Shown here: positions 1 through 5,336 of the stretch, piece after piece | How the letters are laid out: each line of letters opens with the position of its first letter | How positions within the stretch are numbered: position 1 is the stretch's first letter | Assembly (NCBI GenBank): GCA_030054275.1 | Contig: JASGCF010000013.1 | Coordinates: 1 to 5,615, forward strand | DNA from: Limnohabitans sp. | GTDB lineage: Bacteria; Planctomycetota; Phycisphaerae; Phycisphaerales; SM1A02 | Direction: 5' to 3' | Length of the DNA stretch: 5,615 nucleotides | Notes under the pieces: model-generated | What the model was told of the DNA's origin: nothing | Database searches by the model: none | What the model saw: the letters and a program-made list of their open reading frames with translations, nothing else | Translations under genes and position numbers: made by a program

Positions 1-1
1 C

Positions 2-889
2 GACGAACTTGAGTGGGATCTGAAGGTCTATGTTGCGCTGAACGGTGCGCTCCATGATGCTGCGATTACCGCGTGGGGTCTGAAGGGCTATTACGACGCA
101 GCGCGGCCGATTACGGCGATCCGCACCATGATGCAGCGCGGCCAGTGCTCGAATCCCAAACTGCCGTCGTACAACATCAACGGCACCCACCTCATCCCGG
201 GCCACATCGAATTGATCACCGCTGCAACCACAGCGCCGGGGCAGCGCCACGAGGATCTCGCGGGCTACGAAGGCCAGATTGCCGTCAAGTCGTGGCCGGG
301 CGCTCCGGCGATTCCAGCCACCCAGTACACCGGCGTCCAGTGGATGCTTGGCGGCGCTTGGGTTCCGTACCAGCGCCCAACTTTCGTCTCGCCACCATTT
401 GCGGGCTATGTGTCGGGTCACTCGACCTACAGCCGCACCGCTGCGGAAGTGATGACGCGCATCACCGGCAGCGAGTACTTCCCGGGCGGCATGGGCATCT
501 TCACCTGTACGCAGAACCAGTTCCTCGTCTTCGAAGATGGTCCGTCGCAGACCTTCGACTTTCAGTGGGCGACCTACTACGACGCCGCCGACAACTCCGG
601 CCAGTCGCGCATCCTCGGCGGCATCCACCCGTACTTCGACGATTACCCAGGCCGCATGCTCGGAGCGCAGATTGGTGTGAAGGCGTTTGCCCGCGCAGAA
701 GAACTCTTCGTTCCGATCAACAACTGCCCAGCCGATTTTGACAACGACGGCACCGTAGGCGCCAGCGATCTCTCGCTCGTCCTCGCGAACTGGGGTGCTG
801 CGGCTGCGGCCTACGACCTTGACGCGGACGGCACGATCGGCGCAAGTGATCTCTCGCTTCTGCTCGCTGCGTGGGGTTCATGCCCGTGA
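2..889 (+). CDS. Vanadium-dependent haloperoxidase / PAP2-family enzyme with dockerin-like C-terminal repeats (5' end missing)
   Basis: The frame is open from base 2, so the gene begins upstream; 295 residues and a TGA stop are visible. All three parts of the vanadate/phosphate-binding signature of the PAP2/haloperoxidase superfamily are present (visible-fragment numbering): KX6RP at K28-P36, SGH at 138-140, and SRX5HX3D at S202-D213 with R203 and H209. In this family, lysine, arginines, serine and glycine hold vanadate or phosphate and a histidine binds it directly or acts as nucleophile. The enzyme would oxidise halide with peroxide, or be a related acid phosphatase; sequence alone does not separate these. 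Residues 242-295 form two dockerin-like calcium loops after the catalytic domain. Such tails occur on exported planctomycete proteins, so secretion or surface attachment is inferred; the signal peptide would lie outside the window. It converges on pyrC across a shared terminator. Confidence 0.87.
   Translation, partial: DELEWDLKVYVALNGALHDAAITAWGLKGYYDAARPITAIRTMMQRGQCSNPKLPSYNINGTHLIPGHIELITAATTAPGQRHEDLAGYEGQIAVKSWPGAPAIPATQYTGVQWMLGGAWVPYQRPTFVSPPFAGYVSGHSTYSRTAAEVMTRITGSEYFPGGMGIFTCTQNQFLVFEDGPSQTFDFQWATYYDAADNSGQSRILGGIHPYFDDYPGRMLGAQIGVKAFARAEELFVPINNCPADFDNDGTVGASDLSLVLANWGAAAAAYDLDADGTIGASDLSLLLAAWGSCP
725..886 (+). repeat. Paired dockerin-like calcium-binding repeats at the end of the haloperoxidase
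   Basis: Two copies of about 24 residues share the pattern D-x-D-x-D-G-T-(V/I)-G-A-S-D-L-S-L, followed by a short helix ending in W-G. Putative calcium ligands are D245, D247, D249, D256 in copy 1 and D272, D274, D276, D283 in copy 2, at loop positions 1, 3, 5 and 12 as in dockerin/EF-hand loops. An alanine-rich linker joins them. The two copies are also similar at the DNA level (gatctctcgct is shared), which suggests internal duplication. In planctomycetes such pairs usually form the extreme C terminus, as here. A role in anchoring or sorting is inference. Confidence 0.8.
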
Positions 890-948
890 TCAAAGTGTTG
901 TCGAAGTGGGTTGAGACATCGCGAAGATCCGCGTACGCAATGTCCGCA

Positions 949-998
949 CTCTAAAAACCCACGCTCTAAAAACCCACGCTCTAAAAACCCACGCTCTC
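949..998. repeat. 15-bp tandem repeat, three exact copies plus a 5-base start of a fourth
   Basis: The unit ctctaaaaacccacg occurs perfectly at 949-963, 964-978 and 979-993, and ctctc begins a fourth copy. There are no spacers between units. The third copy supplies the left arm (aaaaccc) of the terminator hairpin immediately to its right, so the array looks like tandem amplification of a terminator arm. Read on the minus strand, each copy carries gtgggttttt, that is, a repeated T-tract downstream of pyrC. Confidence 0.9.
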
Positions 999-1024
999 AA
1001 GTCGAAAACTTGGGCGCGGGTTTT
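984..1024. terminator. Probable bidirectional rho-independent terminator between convergent genes
   Basis: An imperfect hairpin is formed by aaaaccc (984-990) with gggtttt (1018-1024), cgc (992-994) with gcg (1014-1016), and caagt (998-1002) with acttg (1008-1012), closing on loop cgaaa (1003-1007). There is one A/C mismatch, and a small internal loop at 995-997. The plus-strand transcript ends in gggttttcgtt and the minus-strand transcript in gggttttt, so both directions have a T-rich tail. It lies 94 bases past the haloperoxidase stop and 43 bases past the pyrC stop, suiting both genes. Confidence 0.75.
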
Positions 1025-1066
1025 CGTTGAAGTGTGCGGTGCTTCGAGAGCAATGCTGATGAGACT

Positions 1067-2398
1067 TCAGCAAGCGCTCGGTTCCGCTGCCACTTCGTGC
1101 AAGATGCGACCAGCGACCATGGTCATCGTGGCACGACCGCGCACGCTCCAGCCATCGAACGGGCAGTTGCGGCTCTTTGACGCGAACTTCGACGCGTCGA
1201 TCGTCCATGCCATGTTCGGGTCGATCACGGTGATATCTGCGGCAGCGCCCTCCGCAAGTGAGCCGATGCCGCAACGGTCGAGACCGCACAACTTCGCCGG
1301 CGCGTGCGTGAGTAGCTCGATCAACCGTGGCCAACCGATGACGCCATCTTCGACGAGTGCCCTCGCGTACAGGGGCAGTGCGCAATCGAGTCCGATGATG
1401 CCGAATGGCGCGCTTGCGAAATCGCGGGCTTTTTCCGCCGTCGTGTGCGGCGCGTGATCTGTGGCAAGCACATCGATGGTGCCATCCGCGATGGCGTCCT
1501 TCAATTGTGCGATGTCGCGCTTCGTGCGTAGCGGGGGATTCATCTTCGCCTGCGTGTTGTAGCCCTCGCACGCGTCATCGGTGAGCAACAGATGATGCGG
1601 ACTCGCCTCACCTGAGACAGGATTTCCCTCCGCGCGTGCGCGTCGCAGGATGGCAGCAGTTTCGCCCGAAGAGATGTGTTGTGCGTGGTATCGCGCGCCG
1701 ATCGACTTGTTGAGGCGCACATCTCGCTCGACAATGATCTCTTCCGCTTCGCGAGGCCATGGCAGAAGGCCCAGTCGTGTGGCCACCGCACCCTCGTGCA
1801 TCACACCGCCTTCAGACAGATGATGGTCTTGACAGTGCTGCATGAACGACACGCCAAGGGACGAGCACACTTCAAGCACGCGACGCATGATGACGGGATG
1901 CATGATGCACTCGCCATCGTCTGAAAATGCAACGGCGCCAGCAGCGCGCATCGATTGCATCGGCGCGAGTTGCTCACCCTTGCGTCCGACGGTGGCTGCT
2001 GCCACCACAAAGACGCGCGCTTGACGCGCCTCTTGAGCAGCGTGTTGCACATAGCGCACCGTGGTTGCAGTATCGATGGCCGGTGTTGTGTTTGGCATGC
2101 AACAGACGGTGGTGAATCCGCCCGCCACTGCAGAGCGCGTCCCCGTGAGAATTGTTTCCTTCGCCTCGCCGCCTGGCTCGCGCAGATGAACATGCGGATC
2201 AACAAGTCCTGGCGCCACGATCGACCCACCGCAATCGATGACGCGTGCGTCAGACGGTGCATCGATGCGACGCCCAACCGACACGCGCGCGATCTTCCCA
2301 TCGATCACCAACACATCGCCCTCACCGTCGATCGATCGGGTTGGATCGATGATGCGGCCGTGCGTCAAGAGCACTGCGCTGGATGGATGTGTCGTCAC
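1067..2398 (-). CDS. pyrC: Dihydroorotase (class I type)
   Basis: This enzyme makes dihydroorotate from N-carbamoyl-aspartate, the third step of de novo pyrimidine synthesis, in the cytoplasm. The 443-residue protein is full length for the amidohydrolase-superfamily type I enzyme. The metal-site signature DPHVHLREPGG gives H69 and H71, with substrate-binding R73. Other expected site residues are N103 in MPNTTP, D160/D161 in AFSDDG, H188, H241 in AQHISS, N287 in NPPLR, and the catalytic D314 in ATDHAPH. The C-terminal strand region (LAEGAAADITVIDP, then a glycine-rich turn before GRILHE) is also typical. The start is GTG at 2398-2396, chosen because it overlaps the upstream lipoprotein stop as GTGA, has GGAG ten bases upstream, and is followed at once by the expected N-terminal strand. 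Its partner is unusual: pyrC commonly sits with other pyrimidine genes such as pyrB, but none is seen here. Confidence 0.95.
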   Translation of the reverse strand: MTTHPSSAVLLTHGRIIDPTRSIDGEGDVLVIDGKIARVSVGRRIDAPSDARVIDCGGSIVAPGLVDPHVHLREPGGEAKETILTGTRSAVAGGFTTVCCMPNTTPAIDTATTVRYVQHAAQEARQARVFVVAAATVGRKGEQLAPMQSMRAAGAVAFSDDGECIMHPVIMRRVLEVCSSLGVSFMQHCQDHHLSEGGVMHEGAVATRLGLLPWPREAEEIIVERDVRLNKSIGARYHAQHISSGETAAILRRARAEGNPVSGEASPHHLLLTDDACEGYNTQAKMNPPLRTKRDIAQLKDAIADGTIDVLATDHAPHTTAEKARDFASAPFGIIGLDCALPLYARALVEDGVIGWPRLIELLTHAPAKLCGLDRCGIGSLAEGAAADITVIDPNMAWTIDASKFASKSRNCPFDGWSVRGRATMTMVAGRILHEVAAEPSAC

Positions 2399-2412
2399 GG
2401 TTGTGCTGCTCC
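2395..2412 (-). promoter_or_regulatory. Translational coupling site: GTGA stop/start overlap with upstream GGAG
   Basis: The lipoprotein stop TGA (2397-2395) and the pyrC start GTG (2398-2396) overlap in the four bases GTGA. GGAG lies at 2412-2409, ten bases before the GTG and inside the end of the lipoprotein gene. The arrangement suggests that ribosomes finishing the lipoprotein re-initiate on pyrC. No separate pyrC promoter is evident. Confidence 0.75.
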
Positions 2413-3033
2413 GCTCTCAGCGGCTGGGGAGGCTGGGGCCGCCGGGGTCATCTGCGTGTCCGGCGCGCTTGGCATTTCTTGTTCAGCAGGAAGTGGCTCG
2501 ACCGGTTTCTCGAGTCCGCCGCTTGGCAAGATCACAGCGTCCGCGATGAAGATCACGCGCTTCTCTGGTTGTGTGATTGCATCGATCTCCGCCTGTGATT
2601 TGCCTGCATCCGCCGCGAGATGCTTCAACATGTCGACCGAATGCGTTTCGACGATGACTTGGCCAATCGCGTGCGCGCGACGGCCGGTGCAATTGCGCGG
2701 CACAAAGAAGGCGTGATCCTTGTTCATGACGAGGATCGTGTAGTCCTTGCCGTCCGTGCCTTCCTCAGAAAACTGAAGCCAGCAGCCCATGGTCTTGCAC
2801 ACATCACTCACCGTGCCGTTGAGGGCGACAAGTTGTCCGCTGTCTGCGTAGGCGGCGGCCGATTCTGGCGTGACTTCTGGATGTTCCTCTGTGTTGGTCT
2901 CGACAAGCACGCCGTACACGCTCCAACCGCGATCTGCGGAGGCTTGCGCAGTGGTGGGCTTTTGGCAGGACGCGAGGACAGAGAAGGGAACCGCCACGAG
3001 GGCAGTGCGAAGAGCGAAAGTGCGGATCAACAT
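2395..3033 (-). CDS. DUF4920-type lipoprotein with Pro/Ala-rich tail
   Basis: The 212-residue product starts at ATG 3033, chosen because a lipoprotein signal follows directly: basic MLIR, a hydrophobic stretch, and lipobox LASC with C23 as the lipidation site. The longer open frame to 3195 adds only basic, non-membrane-like sequence across a terminator hairpin. The mature core (about 36-170) has features recalled from DUF4920 proteins: GTVSDVCKTMGCW (C79, C84, W85), then a strand, HAFFVP (108-112), a G-R turn and a GQV strand, then the helical segment HLAADAGK and a final VIFIADAVIL strand. The family's function is not established; the VCxxxGCW motif could bind a metal or form a disulfide. 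Residues 171-212 are a low-complexity Pro/Ala/Glu tail, likely disordered. No clear Shine-Dalgarno precedes the ATG. The gene leads a two-gene unit with pyrC. Family membership is from recalled motifs. Confidence 0.8.
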   Translation of the reverse strand: MLIRTFALRTALVAVPFSVLASCQKPTTAQASADRGWSVYGVLVETNTEEHPEVTPESAAAYADSGQLVALNGTVSDVCKTMGCWLQFSEEGTDGKDYTILVMNKDHAFFVPRNCTGRRAHAIGQVIVETHSVDMLKHLAADAGKSQAEIDAITQPEKRVIFIADAVILPSGGLEKPVEPLPAEQEMPSAPDTQMTPAAPASPAAESGAAQP

Positions 3034-3086
3034 AGGCACGATGATAAAGGCAACAGGAGTTGCGTTGGTTCGCTGCAGAGGGGATG

Positions 3087-3121
3087 AAAAAGCACAACGC
3101 TCGGCGCGGGGCCGAGCGTTG
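3087..3121 (-). terminator. Rho-independent terminator or leader attenuator, minus strand
   Basis: A perfect 11-bp stem, caacgctcggc (3095-3105) with gccgagcgttg (3111-3121), encloses a 5-base loop gcggg. On the minus strand it is followed by TGC and then five Ts (3091-3087); the plus strand has no T-tract, so it acts only on leftward transcription. It lies 84 bases past the stop of the cysteine-repeat lipoprotein and about 54 bases before the ATG of the DUF4920 lipoprotein. It therefore ends the first transcript, and could limit read-through into lipoprotein-pyrC. Confidence 0.8.
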
Positions 3122-3128
3122 CGATGTG

Positions 3129-3197
3129 GTCTGATCAGACGATCAGCAGTTGTGGGGTGCACACTTCGAGAAGTCCGAAGTGCGTACGAACCCACAA
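3129..3197. repeat. 12-bp perfect palindrome plus a long two-part hairpin between the lipoprotein genes
   Basis: The palindrome gtctgatcagac occupies 3129-3140. Next to it, ttgtggg (3150-3156) pairs with cccacaa (3191-3197), and inside this cacttcg (3162-3168) pairs with cgaagtg (3176-3182) around a 7-base loop. Neither strand shows a T-tract after this hairpin, so it is not an obvious terminator. In the leftward transcript it forms the 3' trailer of the cysteine-repeat gene, just after its stop, ahead of the terminator. It could protect the 3' end, mark a processing site, or bind a regulator; none of these is shown. Confidence 0.6.
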
Positions 3198-3204
3198 TTC
3201 TGCA

Positions 3205-3501
3205 TCACTTCTGCGACGCGGTGCAGGCAGCCTTGCTGGCGCAGCAACCGGACTTCGTCTCAGCGCTGACAGCGCCTGGAGCCGACTTGGTTGCGGTGCA
3301 CTCGGTCTTGGCCGAGCAGCAGCCCGACTTCTCGGTGCTGACTGCGCCCGGGGCAGCCTTCGCGGCGGTGCACTCGGTCTTGGCCGAGCAGCACTCCGCC
3401 TTCTTCGTTCCAACGGCGCCTGGAGCAGCGGTGTTCTGCGAGCTGCTGCAACCAGCGAGGAGGGCGACGGAGAGAGCGGCGAGGGTAGCGATGGTCTTCA
3501 T
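3205..3501 (-). CDS. Small lipoprotein with three CCx5C cysteine repeats (unrecognised family)
   Basis: The 98-residue product begins with a clear lipoprotein signal: MKT, a hydrophobic core, and LLAGC with C18 as the lipidation site. The mature part is almost wholly three tandem units of 24-25 residues, each APGAV-(linker with Lys/Glu)-CC-x5-C. The nine remaining cysteines are C37/C38/C44, C61/C62/C68 and C86/C87/C93, all in the same CCx5C spacing; Lys, Ala, Ser and Thr fill the rest and there is no tryptophan or tyrosine. The composition recalls metallothionein-like metal-binding proteins, but I do not recognise a named family, and disulfide-based structure is an alternative. The start is supported by a strong AAAGGAG nine bases upstream. 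The gene is divergent from uvrC and ends in a hairpin cluster with a terminator, so it is probably its own transcription unit. The opposite-strand frames here are shadows of its GC-rich repeats. Confidence 0.85.
   Translation of the reverse strand: MKTIATLAALSVALLAGCSSSQNTAAPGAVGTKKAECCSAKTECTAAKAAPGAVSTEKSGCCSAKTECTATKSAPGAVSAETKSGCCASKAACTASQK
3293..3393 (-). repeat. Exact 29-bp direct repeat inside the cysteine-repeat gene
   Basis: Bases 3293-3321 and 3365-3393 are identical over 29 bases, 72 bases apart, equal to 24 codons. Each codes for CCSAKTECTA. The perfect identity, including third codon positions, points to recent duplication or gene conversion rather than old divergence. Each copy also contains ctcgg and ccgag, which can form a small hairpin. 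The third unit (near 3220-3250) is more diverged. Confidence 0.9.
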
Positions 3502-3510
3502 TGGTGAGGA

Positions 3511-3517
3511 CTCCTTT
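3511..3517 (-). promoter_or_regulatory. Shine-Dalgarno of the cysteine-repeat lipoprotein
   Basis: On the minus strand AAAGGAG ends nine bases before the ATG at 3501. It is the clearest ribosome-binding site in the window and fixes the start of this short gene. The strength of the site suggests the small protein is made in quantity. Confidence 0.8.
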
Positions 3518-3636
3518 CAAAGTGGTCCGCGTGTGACGGACTGACATTCCCGCGACACGCGGGTGTTTGCGGTGGACGGTCGCCACATGGCGAACCGTTG
3601 TGACGGGGCGGTGGCATCGGCCAAAGCCGCCGCGGC
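3518..3636. promoter_or_regulatory. Divergent intergenic region with a series of inverted repeats
   Basis: This gap between the cysteine-repeat gene and uvrC holds several potential stems. They are gtccg (3524-3528) with cggac (3537-3541); cccgcg (3549-3554) with cgcggg (3558-3563); acggtcgcc (3576-3584) with ggcg-a-accgt (3589-3598), one bulged A; and gccg (3626-3629) with cggc (3633-3636). In addition ccgcgtgt (3527-3534) recurs inverted as acacgcgg (3555-3562), giving an 8-bp spaced inverted repeat that could be an operator. Promoters for both genes must lie hereabouts, but I found no convincing -35/-10 pair on either strand. Confidence 0.45.
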
Positions 3637-3729
3637 ACTTCAGGAAGCGCGAGTGTACCGAGGCTTCCGGTGTTGGTTCTAGTCAACTTACGACTTTTGG
3701 GACGAAGAGTCCGCCTACATTGGGGGTCC

Positions 3730-5334
3730 GTGAACCCGCAGTCGCCCAATTCCGACGATCCGCTTCGACGCGAGGAAGGTCCCATTTCGGATTCCACGCA
3801 ATCTCCTGCAATCGCGCCATCAGACCCGTTTGCTCCGCCAGCGAATGAGGAAACGCGCAGCGAGCGGCTCGGGCGTTTGCTGCGAAAGGCGCGCGCCCTT
3901 CCCGATGTGGCGGGCGTCTACCTCATGAAGGACGCCGCGGGAACCGTGCTCTATGTCGGTAAGGCGTCGGTTTTACCAAACCGCGTCGCGAGTTACTTCA
4001 TTCCATCGGCGGACCTTGGGTTTCGGAAGCAGCCGATGCTCGATGTCGTGATCGATTTCGATTTCATTCCCTGCGAGGGCGAATGGGAAGCGCTCTTGAT
4101 GGAGGCGCGGCTTGTCAAAGACATCCACCCGCCATTCAACGATCGGCTGCAAGACGACAAGACCTTTCCGTACCTCGCCGTCACCATGCGCGATGATTTC
4201 CCCGGCGTGTACATCACACGCAATCCCGGAGACGAGCGGTTTCGTGGCGCAAAACTCTTCGGGCCGTTTGTCTCGGTCGGGTCGTTGCGGCATGCCATGC
4301 AATTGTTGCAGCGCGTCTTCAAGTATCGCACCTGCGAACTTGAAATCATGGATGGCGACCCGAAAAACCGGCTGTTTCGGCCGTGTCTCCTTGCTGCCAT
4401 CAACCAGTGCACCGCGCCTTGTGCTGCGCGTATTCCGAAAGAGGAGTATCGCGCCGACATCGATCGCTTCCTGCGATTTGTTGGATCGAAGCGCAGCGCC
4501 ATGCTTCGTGAGATGCGCGAAGAAATGGACGCCGCGAGTCGGGCGCTTGAGTTTGAGCGTGCTGCTGTGTTGCGGGATCAAATCAAAGCGATCGAGAAAC
4601 TCGACGAGCGCGAGACTCGCAACAGTCGCGATGACGACGGGGAGTTCGATTGGCAACCAGAAGCGACAGGATTTGTGCAAGATCCTGCTGCAGGTGCGCG
4701 AAGTCTCGCGCGTGCGCTCGGGCTTGACTCGCAGATTCGTTGCATGGAAGCCATCGACATCGCACACTTGCGCGGCGGTGAGACGGTCGCGTCCAAGGTC
4801 TGTTTCATCGACGGAAAACCCTTCAAAGAGGGCTATCGTCGCTATCGCATCACGACGGTGACCAACGACGACTACAGCGCCATGCGTGAAGTGGTGAGTC
4901 GTCGATATCGCGATGCTGGTGATGGCGAAGAGTTGTATCCCGATCTCATCCTGATCGACGGCGGCATCGGGCAACTTCGTGCAGCCATGGACGCGTTCGC
5001 ACAGTTGCGCGTGCAGCCGCCGCGGGTGATTTCGCTCGCGAAGCGAGAAGAGTTGATCTACACCACCGAGGCTAGCGAGCCGATTCGACTTGGACGCGAG
5101 CATCTCGGGCTCAAACTCTGTCAAGCGATTCGCGATGAAGCCCACCGGTTCGCGCAGCACTATCACCATCTCCTGCGTGAGAAGAGTTTGCTTGGCGAAA
5201 CAGCGCGGAAGGTGCGAAAGAAGCGGGCGATAGATCGGTTGCAACACGAGCGCGACGCGCAGATCCCGCATGCTTCTCGCGACGGGGCCGACAACTCCGA
5301 CAACTCCGACAACGACGACGGTGGAGAAGCGTGA
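3730..5334 (+). CDS. uvrC: Compact UvrC-type excinuclease subunit lacking the C-terminal helix-hairpin-helix domain
   Basis: UvrC makes both cuts around DNA damage in UvrABC nucleotide excision repair. Residues are numbered here from an upstream GTG at 3670, preceded by GAGG. I prefer the GTG at 3730 (residue 21), because the 20 codons before it use tta, cta and aga and look non-coding. After a disordered Pro/Ser/Asp-rich leader comes the GIY-YIG domain: GVY 82-84, YVGK 95-98, R105, E145. Four cysteines follow (C222, C239, C247, C251), matching the conserved UvrC cysteine set, reported to hold an Fe-S cluster. A UVR motif (about 281-311) is the UvrB contact. The RNase H-like nuclease keeps D363, D430 and H492. 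UVR-to-nuclease spacing is only about 50 residues, much shorter than usual. The protein ends soon after the nuclease with a basic stretch (513-519) and an acidic Asp/Asn/Ser tail, where usual UvrC has (HhH)2. A UvrC paralogue is possible. Confidence 0.88.
   Translation: MNPQSPNSDDPLRREEGPISDSTQSPAIAPSDPFAPPANEETRSERLGRLLRKARALPDVAGVYLMKDAAGTVLYVGKASVLPNRVASYFIPSADLGFRKQPMLDVVIDFDFIPCEGEWEALLMEARLVKDIHPPFNDRLQDDKTFPYLAVTMRDDFPGVYITRNPGDERFRGAKLFGPFVSVGSLRHAMQLLQRVFKYRTCELEIMDGDPKNRLFRPCLLAAINQCTAPCAARIPKEEYRADIDRFLRFVGSKRSAMLREMREEMDAASRALEFERAAVLRDQIKAIEKLDERETRNSRDDDGEFDWQPEATGFVQDPAAGARSLARALGLDSQIRCMEAIDIAHLRGGETVASKVCFIDGKPFKEGYRRYRITTVTNDDYSAMREVVSRRYRDAGDGEELYPDLILIDGGIGQLRAAMDAFAQLRVQPPRVISLAKREELIYTTEASEPIRLGREHLGLKLCQAIRDEAHRFAQHYHHLLREKSLLGETARKVRKKRAIDRLQHERDAQIPHASRDGADNSDNSDNDDGGEA
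5290..5316 (+). repeat. 9-bp repeat coding the acidic Asp-Asn-Ser tail of UvrC
   Basis: Gacaactcc occurs twice in tandem (5290-5298, 5299-5307) and is followed by gacaacgac, coding DNS-DNS-DND. It forms the low-complexity acidic C terminus of the compact UvrC, just before the overlap with the next gene. Slippage at such a repeat would vary tail length without changing frame. Confidence 0.75.
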
Positions 5335-5336
5335 TG
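5323..5336 (+). promoter_or_regulatory. Shine-Dalgarno and TGATG stop/start overlap joining uvrC to the next gene
   Basis: GGAG at 5323-5326 lies seven bases before the ATG at 5334-5336. The uvrC stop TGA (5332-5334) shares one base with this ATG. An in-frame GTG directly before it (5331) is an alternative start with a four-base overlap. Either way, the downstream gene is translationally coupled to uvrC. Confidence 0.8.

Noticed and set aside
73..741. A 222-codon plus-strand frame overlapping the haloperoxidase
   Set aside because: It is an out-of-frame, Arg/Pro/His-rich shadow; the neighbouring frame carries the complete PAP2/haloperoxidase signature.
949..993. Short direct repeats considered as a CRISPR array
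   Set aside because: Units are only 15 bases and directly abut without spacers; the array is better explained as a duplicated terminator arm.
1955..2716. A 253-codon plus-strand open frame over pyrC and the DUF4920 gene
   Set aside because: It crosses two well-supported minus-strand genes, has no recognisable motif and no convincing ribosome-binding site.
3034..3195. N-terminal extension of the DUF4920 lipoprotein to a start at 3195
   Set aside because: It would read through the terminator hairpin and place 54 basic residues before an obvious lipoprotein signal peptide starting at 3033.
2870..3544. Plus-strand open frames (also 3124-3507) across the cysteine-repeat gene
   Set aside because: They are shadows of the GC-rich repeats. 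The minus-strand frame has a lipoprotein signal, a strong ribosome-binding site and regular cysteine repeats.
3671..3680. TTGACT on the minus strand as a -35 box for the cysteine-repeat gene
   Set aside because: No acceptable -10 follows at 16-18 bases; the nearest candidate, TACACT, is about 23 bases away.
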